From a bacterium UBP12_UBA5184 (GTDB lineage: Bacteria > Vulcanimicrobiota > Vulcanimicrobiia > Vulcanimicrobiales > Vulcanimicrobiaceae): a stretch of DNA of 20,510 nucleotides. Below the pieces are notes generated by a model. It was not told where the DNA came from. It made no database searches and worked only from the letters and a program-made list of their open reading frames with translations. Made by a program: the position numbers and the translations under genes. How positions within the stretch are numbered: position 1 is the first letter of the stretch; the number at the start of each line of letters is the position of its first letter. Shown here in pieces: positions 7,833 through 14,686 of the stretch. Location: NCBI GenBank assembly GCA_002413145.1, contig DHWK01000059.1, positions 390 through 20,899 on the forward strand. Reading direction: 5' to 3'.

Positions 7833-7866
7833 GCGTGAGGCAAGTGTGACGTTGCGCACGCTTCTT
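7833..7866 (+). terminator. Possible weak terminator after the paralogous pair
   Basis: GCGTG (7833-7837) pairs with CACGC (7857-7861) and, inside, GCAA (7840-7843) with TTGC (7852-7855), giving an interrupted 9-bp hairpin followed by TTCTT. It sits 27 bases after the stop at 7806. The stem is interrupted and the T-run short, so this is weak. Confidence 0.25.
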
Positions 7867-7869
7867 GCA
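7854..7869 (+). promoter_or_regulatory. Possible sigma-54-type promoter upstream of the Flp pilin gene
   Basis: GCGCACG, four bases, then TTGCA resembles the -24/-12 layout TGGCACG-N4-TTGCA. The -12 part is perfect and the spacing right, but one base of the usually invariant GG is missing. It lies about 80 bases before the pilin start. It overlaps the weak hairpin listed at 7833, so at most one of the two readings may hold. Confidence 0.2.
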
Positions 7870-7948
7870 GCACGGTCCTCGCCGTCGGGGAGGGGCGCCG
7901 ATAACCCCAGCAGTCCCCCTCAACCTTTCTTACCGAAAAGGAAGTTCA

Positions 7949-8113
7949 GTGTTTAAGTCTCTCATCGCGATGCTCCTCACCGACGATGGTCAAGGGCTCG
8001 TTGAATATGCGTTGATCATCGCACTTGTCTCGATCGTTGCGATGGTTGCGTTGCGCGCACTAGGCAACGGTGCGAACAACTCGCTGACGAACGCCTCCAA
8101 CCAGCTCAGCTAG
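7949..8113 (+). CDS. flp: Flp/Fap-type major pilin
   Basis: A 54-residue prepilin. The start is GTG 7949, chosen because AAGGAAG lies just upstream with good spacing; the longer frame from 7865 adds a proline/arginine-rich leader unlike any pilin. The sequence has a short basic leader, the prepilin-peptidase site G14/Q15 with glutamate at +5 and tyrosine at +6 (DDGQGLVEYALI), and a hydrophobic helix to about residue 38. It ends with a polar tail rich in Asn and Ser. This is the class IVb Flp pilin pattern, whose members polymerise into Tad pili for adherence. It is monocistronic: a long gap precedes it and a strong hairpin follows. The TadG/TadE operon is about 5 kb upstream, and no ATPase or secretin gene is in the window. 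Confidence 0.9.
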   Translation: MFKSLIAMLLTDDGQGLVEYALIIALVSIVAMVALRALGNGANNSLTNASNQLS

Positions 8114-8126
8114 CGTCTAATATAAC

Positions 8127-8160
8127 TGATCCGGCGGGGCCGCGAGGCTCCGTCGGGTCA
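8127..8160 (+). terminator. Strong GNRA-capped hairpin after the pilin gene
   Basis: Bases 8127-8141 pair with 8146-8160 in an unbroken 15-bp stem (three G-T wobbles) closed by the tetraloop GCGA. It starts 13 bases after the pilin stop and is followed by TTATGG, not a long T-run. It is probably a terminator or a stabilising 3' end for the abundant pilin mRNA, insulating it from prfB. Confidence 0.65.
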
Positions 8161-8223
8161 TTATGGCGAACTGCTAGCAGGAGCGGGGGGCTCGGCGCTC
8201 GACCTGAAGAAAACGGTAGAGCG

Positions 8224-9328
8224 ATGAGCGATGCACAGGTAACCGCGCTGAAGCGATTGGACGAGCGGCTCGGCGCGCTCAAGGTGCGGCTTTGACTACG
8301 ATCGTAAGACCGGCGCCTTAGCGCGGCTCGAGAAAAAGACGAACGCCGGGTCGTTTTGGAACGAGCCCGCCGCGGCGCAAAAGACGATGAAAGAAATCGC
8401 CGATTTGCGCGCAGAGGTCGACGAGGTCGCCGCTATCGGCAGTTCGCTCGACGAGGCGCGCGAGACGCTCGACGTCCTCGGCGATGAGGCGGGGGGGGCC
8501 GAAGAGGTCGACCGGCTGTTGGCGGGCGCCCAAGCGAAGCTCGACCGCACCGAGATGGCGGCGACCTTCGATCGCGAGTACGACGCACACGGCGCGATCG
8601 TGACCATCCATGCCGGCGCCGGCGGCGTCGACGCTGCGGACTGGACCCAGATGCTCGCGCGCATGTACCTACGCTGGGCTGAGACCAATGGTTTCGCGAC
8701 GCAGATCGCCGACGAATCGCCGGCCGAAGAAGCGGGCCTCAAGTCGACCACGTTTTTCATCCACGGGAAGAACGCGTTTGGGATGCTCGGCAGCGAACTG
8801 GGCGTCCATCGTCTGGTGCGCATCTCGCCTTTCGACCAGCAGCATCGGCGGCACACGTCGTTCGCGTCGGTCGACGTCCTCCCCGAGATCGCCAGCGACG
8901 AGCACATCGAAACCGAAATCAAGCCCGAAGACCTGCGCGTCGAGACCTTCAAATCCGGGGGCGCCGGGGGACAGTACGTCAACAAGACCGAGTCGGCGAT
9001 TCGCATCACGCACATCCCCAGCGGAATCGTCGTTGCCTCGCAGCAGGAACGTTCGCAAATGCAGAACCGCGACGTTGCGATGAACATTCTGCGCGCGAAG
9101 ATCGTGCAGCGCGAACTCGACGCCCGCGAAGCGAAGTTGGCCGAGTTGCGCGGCGAGCGGCGTGCCAACGAGTGGGGCTCGCAGATTCGCTCGTATGTTT
9201 TGCAGCCGTACACGCTGGTCAAGGATCATCGCACCAACGTCGAAACCGGCAACGTTCAAGCGGTGCTCGATGGCCAGATCGATACCTTCATCTGGCCGTA
9301 TTTGCAACAACGCTCGCGATGGCAGTAG
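8224..9328 (+). CDS. prfB: Peptide chain release factor 2, expressed by programmed +1 frameshift
   Basis: RF2 terminates translation at UGA and UAA. Zero frame starts at ATG 8224 and reads 23 codons to CTT, then an in-frame TGA at 8293. Skipping one T continues as DYDRKTGALARLEKKT in the frame that runs to TAG at 9326-9328, giving 367 residues in all. The hallmarks are all present: SPF in ISPFDQQHRRHTSF (the stop-codon anticodon of RF2), GGQ in GGAGGQYVNKTESA (peptide release), GWGSQIRSYV-like EWGSQIRSYV near the end, and NVQAVLDGQID. A plain open-frame search would start it at ATG 8387 and lose the N-terminus. The gene follows the pilin hairpin, and the next gene starts inside its last codons. 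The ribosome site is weak. Confidence 0.95.
8281..8297 (+). promoter_or_regulatory. RF2 +1 programmed frameshift site
   Basis: AAGGTG, three bases, CTT TGA C: an internal Shine-Dalgarno-like sequence at the same distance as in the E. coli site, the slippery CTT codon, the UGA stop and the following C that weakens termination. When RF2 is scarce, the ribosome slips +1 and makes RF2; when it is abundant, translation stops. This is a known autoregulatory loop, identified here by sequence. Confidence 0.93.
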
Positions 9329-10212
9329 TCGACGTCGTCGTCGTTTGTTGGAACGACCGGGAGAAGATCGCAGCGGCGCTCGATTCGGTGTTCGCGCTCT
9401 CCGAAGTGCAGGCCGACCCCGCCTTCGCGCGCGTCCTCGTCTCGGATAACGGTTCGAGCGACGGCAGCCGCGAGTTTTTGCGCGAGCGCTACGGCCAACG
9501 CGTAACGATCCTCGAGAACGGCCGGAATCTCGGTTTCGGGGCAGCTTGCAATCGCGCGTTCGCAGCGACGGAAGCGCCTTACGTGTACTTGCTCAATCCC
9601 GACGCCGAACTCCGTGAGGGCGCGCTCTCGGCGATCGTTGCGTTCTTGGAGGCGAATCCGCGTTGCGGCATCGCCGGATCGCGCATCTACAACCTCGACG
9701 GCACGATCCAGGAATCGTGCGGGGAGTTCGATACCTGGGCCGGCGCGTTTCTGCGCTCGAGCGCTTGGGGCGAGCTCCCGCTCTTCCGGCGCTTCGCAAA
9801 CGGCGCGCGCTTGCGTGGCTGGGATTACGAGGGCGAACGCCGCGTCGATCTCGTGATCGGCGCGGCGATGGCGATTCGGCGGGAGGTGCTACGCCGGATC
9901 GGCGGGTTCGACGAGCGCTTTTTTCTCTATCACGAAGAAGTCGATTTTGCGAAACGCGCCGCCGGCGTGGGCTGGGAGACGTGGTACGTCCCGTCTAGCG
10001 CGGCCGTCCACGAGGGGATGGGGAGCGCCCGCGGTCTCTACAACGTCGAGCGCCGTAAACAGCGTTCGCGGCGGGCCTATTGGCTCAAACATCACGGCCC
10101 GGTCTGGTACGCGACGCTCGTCGGCGCCTTGTTCGGGCGCTTCGTGCTGTACCTTGCGGCGCCGGTCCTTGCCGTCTTCGCGCTGCACCGGCTGCTGTTT
10201 CGCCGGCGATGA
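9319..10212 (+). CDS. Family 2 glycosyltransferase (rhamnosyltransferase-like)
   Basis: The start is ATG 9319, which overlaps the prfB stop by ten bases and begins MAVVDVVVVCWNDREK, the first beta strand of a GT-A fold; the longer frame from 9172 only reads prfB out of frame. The 297 residues carry DNGSSDGS (43-50), NPDAELREGAL (the metal/nucleotide-binding acidic motif near 93-99) and FDERFFLYHEEVDFAKRA, the acceptor-side motif of WbbL/rhamnosyltransferase-type enzymes. A hydrophobic C-terminal helix (about 265-292) suggests membrane association. The enzyme probably adds a sugar to a lipid-linked or cell-wall glycan; donor and acceptor are unknown. Its stop overlaps the next start by ATGA, so prfB, this gene and the DNA glycosylase form a coupled run. 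Confidence 0.85.
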   Translation: MAVVDVVVVCWNDREKIAAALDSVFALSEVQADPAFARVLVSDNGSSDGSREFLRERYGQRVTILENGRNLGFGAACNRAFAATEAPYVYLLNPDAELREGALSAIVAFLEANPRCGIAGSRIYNLDGTIQESCGEFDTWAGAFLRSSAWGELPLFRRFANGARLRGWDYEGERRVDLVIGAAMAIRREVLRRIGGFDERFFLYHEEVDFAKRAAGVGWETWYVPSSAAVHEGMGSARGLYNVERRKQRSRRAYWLKHHGPVWYATLVGALFGRFVLYLAAPVLAVFALHRLLFRRR

Positions 10213-10886
10213 GCCTGGCCGAACGCTCGGGGCGCGAACGGCGCCTGATCAACGCCGCAGCCCTCGTCGAACGCTGTCGCAAGTGTGCGATCGGATCGAC
10301 GCGCCGCAGAAGCGTCTACGGCGAAGGCGACTCCTGCGCCGAGGTAATGGTCGTCGGAGAAGGCCCGGGCGAAACCGAAGATCTCTTGGGCCGCCCGTTC
10401 GTCGGCCGCGCCGGCGAATTATTGGACCGCATGCTGCTGGCCATCGATTTGCCGCGCGAAAGCGTTTACATCGCGAACACCGTCAAGTGCCGGCCGACGT
10501 TCGATGACGGGCAGCGGCTGCGCAACCGCGCGCCCGACCCGAGCGAACTTGCGAACTGCCGCGGCTATCTCGACGAGCAGATCGAGATCGTCAGGCCGCG
10601 CATCCTCTTGGCGCTCGGCGCGCCGGCGGCGAAATCGTTTCTCGGCCCGACGTTTTCGATCACCAGGCAACGCGGCCAGTGGTACGAGGGCCCGCTCGGC
10701 ATCCCGCTCGTCGCGACCTTTCATCCGGCCTATCTTCTCCGGATGACCGGCGGAGAGTTGACGGCGGTCAAGCGCCTCGTATGGGACGATCTCAAGGCCG
10801 TGCGCGCAAAGCTCTACGAGGTCAGGGCGAATGCGCCCGCGGCGCCGGTAGAGCAGATCGATCTGTTCTCGAGCGAAGCCGATTGA
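10209..10886 (+). CDS. Family 4 uracil-DNA glycosylase (iron-sulfur)
   Basis: A 225-residue protein starting at the ATG that overlaps the previous stop; the open frame to 10080 is a shadow of the glycosyltransferase. Family 4 UDGs remove uracil from DNA to start base-excision repair and bind a 4Fe-4S cluster. Four cysteines fit: C23 and C26 (CRKC), C94 (TVKCRP) and C117 (ELANCRGYL). The catalytic/water-activating loop GEGPGETED (50-58) with GRPFVGRAGELLD and the DNA-intercalating loop HPAYLLR (172-178) are typical. The phage SPO1 DNA polymerase-like name is also used for this family. The C-terminus ends QIDLFSSEAD, a QxxLF-like sequence that could bind the sliding clamp (inference). The next gene follows after 56 bases. 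Confidence 0.92.
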   Translation: MSLAERSGRERRLINAAALVERCRKCAIGSTRRRSVYGEGDSCAEVMVVGEGPGETEDLLGRPFVGRAGELLDRMLLAIDLPRESVYIANTVKCRPTFDDGQRLRNRAPDPSELANCRGYLDEQIEIVRPRILLALGAPAAKSFLGPTFSITRQRGQWYEGPLGIPLVATFHPAYLLRMTGGELTAVKRLVWDDLKAVRAKLYEVRANAPAAPVEQIDLFSSEAD

Positions 10887-10919
10887 ATGCGCCGCCTGCA
10901 GCGCCGGATGCCGGCCACG

Positions 10920-10928
10920 TGTTATAGT
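10920..10928 (+). promoter_or_regulatory. Extended -10 promoter candidate for rlmN
   Basis: TG-T-TATAGT matches an extended -10 element (5 of 6 in the hexamer) and ends 14 bases before ATG 10943. No -35 is evident. Transcription would begin about seven bases before the start codon, which fits the absence of a ribosome site there. Confidence 0.35.
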
Positions 10929-10942
10929 TGGTTGTCTTGACT

Positions 10943-12022
10943 ATGCCCATCCAAGAACTGTGGATCGATCAGAAGGCGCGCGCCGCCGGCTATGCCGGCG
11001 CGGCGGCCTTCGCGGAAGCGCACGCACTCAAGCCCTACCGGCTCAGGCAGCTCTACCGCGCCGCGACCAAGGAACTCGCCGAGGGCCTCGACTCGATCAC
11101 GGTTCTGCCGATCGAGCTGCGCGCCGCCCTTGCAAGCGAAGACTTTAGGCTCGAATCGCTCGAGCCGGTTACGGTTCAACGCTCGAACGACGGGCAAACG
11201 ACGAAGGGGCTATTTCGTTTGCACGACGGCAACGAGGTCGAGGCCGTTTGCATGGAACATTTCGGCGACCGGACGACCGTCTGCATCTCGAGCCAGGCCG
11301 GCTGCGCGTTCAAGTGCGGGTTCTGTTCGACGGGCCAAGCCGGCTTCACGCGCAACCTCGCGGCGGTCGAAATCTTCGATCAAGCCCGATTCTTTGCGCG
11401 CGAGGTGAAGAAAAAGAACAAGCGCATCACCAACATCGTCTTCATGGGGATGGGCGAGCCGTTTCACAATTATGCTGCGGTGCTGGACGCAGTCCGCTTG
11501 CTCAACGACCCGCACGGTTTCGGGCTGGGGCACCGCCACATCACGATCTCGACGGTCGGCCTCGTTCCGGAGATCGATCGCTTCAGCGACGAAGGCTTGC
11601 AGGTCAACCTCGCGATCTCGCTCCACGCGCCGACGGACCGGCAGCGTTCGGCGCTGATGCCCGTCAACCGGCGTTATCCGATCGCCGAGTTATTGGCTGC
11701 GTGTGCGCGTTACGTCCAGAAGACGCGCCGCAAAATCTTCTTCGAATACGTGCTGTTGGCGGGCGTCAACGACGACGACGAAACGGCGCGTACGCTGGCG
11801 CGGCTGATGCGCGGCCATCTCTATCACGTCAACTTGATTCCGTACAATGCGACGCCCGACGCCGCGTTCGGCGGAACGGCGGAGCCGCGGATTCGGGCGT
11901 TCCAGAAGATTTTGGATGAGGCCGGCGTTCCGACGACGGTCCGCGTCCCGATGGGGCGCGACATCGCCGCCGCCTGCGGTCAGCTCCGCGCCGAAACCCA
12001 ACCTCGCGCGAAAGCGAGTTAA
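10943..12022 (+). CDS. rlmN: Dual-specificity rRNA/tRNA adenine C2-methyltransferase RlmN
   Basis: RlmN is a radical SAM enzyme that methylates C2 of A2503 in 23S rRNA and of A37 in some tRNAs, improving decoding fidelity. The 359-residue protein carries the cluster motif CAFKCGFC (C121, C125, C128), the conserved cysteine C114 seven residues before it, and the second methyl-carrier cysteine C345 in GRDIAAACGQ. MGMGEP (SAM binding), FFEYVLLAGVNDDD and NLIPYNATP complete the pattern. ATG 10943 is chosen over TTG 10928, five codons earlier, because it begins with the usual MPIQELWI-like N-terminus. There is no ribosome site, and an extended -10 lies just upstream. Next is the glycyl-tRNA synthetase gene, 73 bases on. 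Confidence 0.95.
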   Translation: MPIQELWIDQKARAAGYAGAAAFAEAHALKPYRLRQLYRAATKELAEGLDSITVLPIELRAALASEDFRLESLEPVTVQRSNDGQTTKGLFRLHDGNEVEAVCMEHFGDRTTVCISSQAGCAFKCGFCSTGQAGFTRNLAAVEIFDQARFFAREVKKKNKRITNIVFMGMGEPFHNYAAVLDAVRLLNDPHGFGLGHRHITISTVGLVPEIDRFSDEGLQVNLAISLHAPTDRQRSALMPVNRRYPIAELLAACARYVQKTRRKIFFEYVLLAGVNDDDETARTLARLMRGHLYHVNLIPYNATPDAAFGGTAEPRIRAFQKILDEAGVPTTVRVPMGRDIAAACGQLRAETQPRAKAS

Positions 12023-12095
12023 GGGCGTGCGGCGAGCCATCGCGCGCATCACGGCTGCGGGAGAAATGCTCTGAGGGTCCGTAAATCGACGCCGA

Positions 12096-13430
12096 ATGAC
12101 TGACGACCGGCCGCCACGGGTTACGATGGAAGAAATCACCGCGCTCGCGAAGCGGCGCGGTTTCATCTTCCAGTCGAGCGAGATTTACGGTGGGATCGGA
12201 GGTTTCTTCGATTATGGTCCGCTCGGCGCCGTCCTCAAGCGCAACGTCAAGGATGCGTGGTGGCGAGAGACCGTTGAGATGCGCGACGACGTCGTCGGAT
12301 TCGATTCGTCGATCGTCATGCACCCCAGCACCTGGATCGCCTCGGGGCACGTCGCGGCCTTTCACGACAAGATGATCGATTGCCGGAATTGCAAGCACCG
12401 CTTCCGCGCCGATCAGTTGAAGTCGCTCGAGAAATGTCCCGATTGCGGGATGTCCGGGACGCTCACCGAGCCGCGTAACTTCAATTTGATGATGCAGACC
12501 TTTGTGGGGCCGATGGAAGATTCGGCCTCGCAAACCTATCTGCGCCCGGAAACGGCTCAGGGCATCTTCGTGAATTTTAAGAACGTCTACCAGAGCGCGC
12601 GCAAGCGGCCGCCGTTCGGGATCGCGCAGATCGGCAAGTCGTTCCGCAATGAGATCACGCCCGGCAACTTGACGTTTCGCGTCCGCGAGTTCGAGCAGGC
12701 GGAGCTCGAGTATTTCGTCCCCGACGACGGCGGCGATATGGCGTGCTTCGAGATGTGGGTCAACGCACGCAAGAAATGGTACAGCGACTACGGGGTCAAG
12801 GCGGACCGCCTGCGCTTCTACGAATTGAAGCCCGAGGAACGGCCGCACTACGCCAAGGCGGGAATCGACGTCGAATATCTCTTTCCGTGGGGCTGGGGCG
12901 AGCTCGAATCGATCGCGCACCGGGGTACCTACGATCTCGACGCCCACATGAAGCTCTCGGGCAAAGATCTCCAATTCTTCGACGAGACGAGTAAGACCAA
13001 ATATACGCCGATCCTTATCGAAAGTTCGGCCGGGATGGATCGAACGACGCTGACGATGCTGATCGACGCCTACGATTCGGAGACGATCGTCGAGGGCGGC
13101 AAGGAGTCGAAGCGCACGGTGCTGCGCTTCCATCCGAAGATCGCGCCCGTCCAGGTGGCCGTTTTCCCGCTGGCGCGCAACAAGCCGGAACTCGTCGAGC
13201 GCGCGAAAGCGCTGGAGGCGGAGCTACGCCCGCACTTCCGGACGCAGTATGACGAGGGCAACGTCGGGCAACTCTACCGCCGGCAGGACGAAATCGGAAC
13301 GCCGTTCTGCCTGATGTTCGACTATGACAGCCTCGACGACCACAAGATCACCGTCCGCAATCGCGATTCGATGCAGCAAGAGCGCGTCTCGTTCGATTCG
13401 CTCGAGGGTTACGTCGCAGGCCGGCTCTGA
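12096..13430 (+). CDS. glyQS: Glycyl-tRNA synthetase, alpha2 (single-chain) type
   Basis: A 444-residue class II synthetase that charges tRNA-Gly. Motif 2 is the RNEITPGNLTFRVREFEQAE region, motif 3 the ESSAGMDRTTLTML region, and RPETAQGIFVNF lies between. The N-terminus has the YGGIGGFFDYGPLG block used in all homodimeric glycyl enzymes. A CxxC pair (C96, C99) and another (C114, C117) form a zinc site, as in several bacterial members. A C-terminal anticodon-binding domain follows (APVQVAVFPLARN onwards). This alpha2 type is shared with archaea and eukaryotes and is distinct from the alpha2-beta2 GlyQ/GlyS of many proteobacteria. ATG 12096 is used; ATG 12126 is possible and would remove ten residues. 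The last 22 bases overlap the antisense end of argD. Confidence 0.94.
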   Translation: MTDDRPPRVTMEEITALAKRRGFIFQSSEIYGGIGGFFDYGPLGAVLKRNVKDAWWRETVEMRDDVVGFDSSIVMHPSTWIASGHVAAFHDKMIDCRNCKHRFRADQLKSLEKCPDCGMSGTLTEPRNFNLMMQTFVGPMEDSASQTYLRPETAQGIFVNFKNVYQSARKRPPFGIAQIGKSFRNEITPGNLTFRVREFEQAELEYFVPDDGGDMACFEMWVNARKKWYSDYGVKADRLRFYELKPEERPHYAKAGIDVEYLFPWGWGELESIAHRGTYDLDAHMKLSGKDLQFFDETSKTKYTPILIESSAGMDRTTLTMLIDAYDSETIVEGGKESKRTVLRFHPKIAPVQVAVFPLARNKPELVERAKALEAELRPHFRTQYDEGNVGQLYRRQDEIGTPFCLMFDYDSLDDHKITVRNRDSMQQERVSFDSLEGYVAGRL

Positions 13431-14686
13431 GCCGCGGCGCCGGCCAAGACGCTCTGGGTCGCGGCGCGTAAGCGACGCAGGCCGTCCTCGATTTGCTCCG
13501 CGCTCACGATTAGCGGCGGGATGATCCGAATCGTGTTGCCGCCCGCGGCGTTGATCAGCAGTTTCTTCTCGCGACGTGCGGCGTCCATGAACGATTTCGC
13601 CTCGAACGGCTCGCGTACGGGGAGGCCGAGCATGAGGCCCCGGCCGCGCGGCGGTCCGAAGGCTTGCGGGTAGTCCGCCGCGAGCGAGACGAGGCCATCC
13701 CACATGACGGCGGAGACTCTTTGGACGTGCGCGTCGAGATCCAATTGATCGCGCAGCAGCAAGTGCGCTAGGCCCGCGGCGCACGGCACGGGCGAGCCGC
13801 CGAAGGTCGTTCCGTGATCGCCGGGTTGCAATCCGCCGGCAGCCCGTTCGTCGATCAGCACGGCGCCGATCGGCAGCCCATTCGAGAGCGACTTGGCGAT
13901 CGTCACCACATCCGGCCGCACGCCGAAGGTCTCGAAGGCGAACAGCGTCCCGAGCCGGCCCATCCCGCACTGGATCTCATCGAAGATCAGGAGCGCACCG
14001 CGCTCGGCGCAGAGACGGCGCGCCGCCGCCAAGAATGCCGGATCGGCGGGATGGACGCCGCTTTCACCTTGAATCGGCTCGACGATGAAGGCGGCGACGC
14101 TCGTATCGATCGCCTTCTCCAGGGCCGCGACGTCGTTGAACGGCGTGAACGCAAACCCCGCCGGCAGCGGTTCGAAGCCTTCTTGATACTTCGGATTGTC
14201 GGTCGCCGCGAGCGCGCCGAACGTTCGGCCGTGAAACGAACCGCGACAGGCCAGGATCGTGCGCCGTTCGTTCTCGCCGTTGCGGAACGCGAGCTTGCGC
14301 GCCAATTTGAGCGCGGCCTCGTTTGCTTCGCTGCCGGAATTACAGAAGAAGACACGCCCGAATCCCGAACGGCGCGCGAGTTCGGTTGCGAGCATCCCGG
14401 CCGGTTCGTGATGGTAGAGATTGCTCGCCTGAACGAGCGTCGCCGCCTGCGCGGCGATCGCCTTCGCGATCTTGGGATGCGCGTGGCCGAGCGCGCAGAC
14501 CGCGATGCCGGCGACGAAGTCGAGATAGCGGTTGCCCCGATCGTCGATCAGCTCGCAACCTTCGCCGCGCACGATGTTGACGGGCGAGCGCCGGTAGTTC
14601 TTGAGCAGGTGCGGGTGTTCGTACTCGGCCTGCTCTTGCGAAGGCGCCGGCGCCACGACGGCGGCCTTCGGCGTGAAGTCGCGCAT
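13409..14686 (-). CDS. argD: Acetylornithine aminotransferase
   Basis: A PLP enzyme that converts N-acetylglutamate semialdehyde and glutamate to N-acetylornithine, the step after ArgC. The 425-residue protein is a class III aminotransferase: lysine 265 in TIAKSLSNG binds PLP, CNSGSEANEAALKLAR and IFDEIQCGMGR hold cofactor contacts, and YLDFVAGIAVCALGH is the standard start. It has a longer N-terminal lead of about 20 residues (Ala/Pro-rich) than most homologues. The start ATG 14686 shares one base with the argJ stop (TGATG), and AGGAC lies upstream. It is the last gene of the operon. Its stop lies 22 bases inside the convergent glycyl-tRNA synthetase gene. A role in lysine biosynthesis (succinyl-DAP aminotransferase) is possible, as for other ArgD proteins. 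Confidence 0.93.
   Translation of the reverse strand: MRDFTPKAAVVAPAPSQEQAEYEHPHLLKNYRRSPVNIVRGEGCELIDDRGNRYLDFVAGIAVCALGHAHPKIAKAIAAQAATLVQASNLYHHEPAGMLATELARRSGFGRVFFCNSGSEANEAALKLARKLAFRNGENERRTILACRGSFHGRTFGALAATDNPKYQEGFEPLPAGFAFTPFNDVAALEKAIDTSVAAFIVEPIQGESGVHPADPAFLAAARRLCAERGALLIFDEIQCGMGRLGTLFAFETFGVRPDVVTIAKSLSNGLPIGAVLIDERAAGGLQPGDHGTTFGGSPVPCAAGLAHLLLRDQLDLDAHVQRVSAVMWDGLVSLAADYPQAFGPPRGRGLMLGLPVREPFEAKSFMDAARREKKLLINAAGGNTIRIIPPLIVSAEQIEDGLRRLRAATQSVLAGAAAQSRPAT

Noticed and set aside
8387..9328. prfB starting at ATG 8387
   Set aside because: It would drop the conserved N-terminal domain; the frameshift site explains the missing part.
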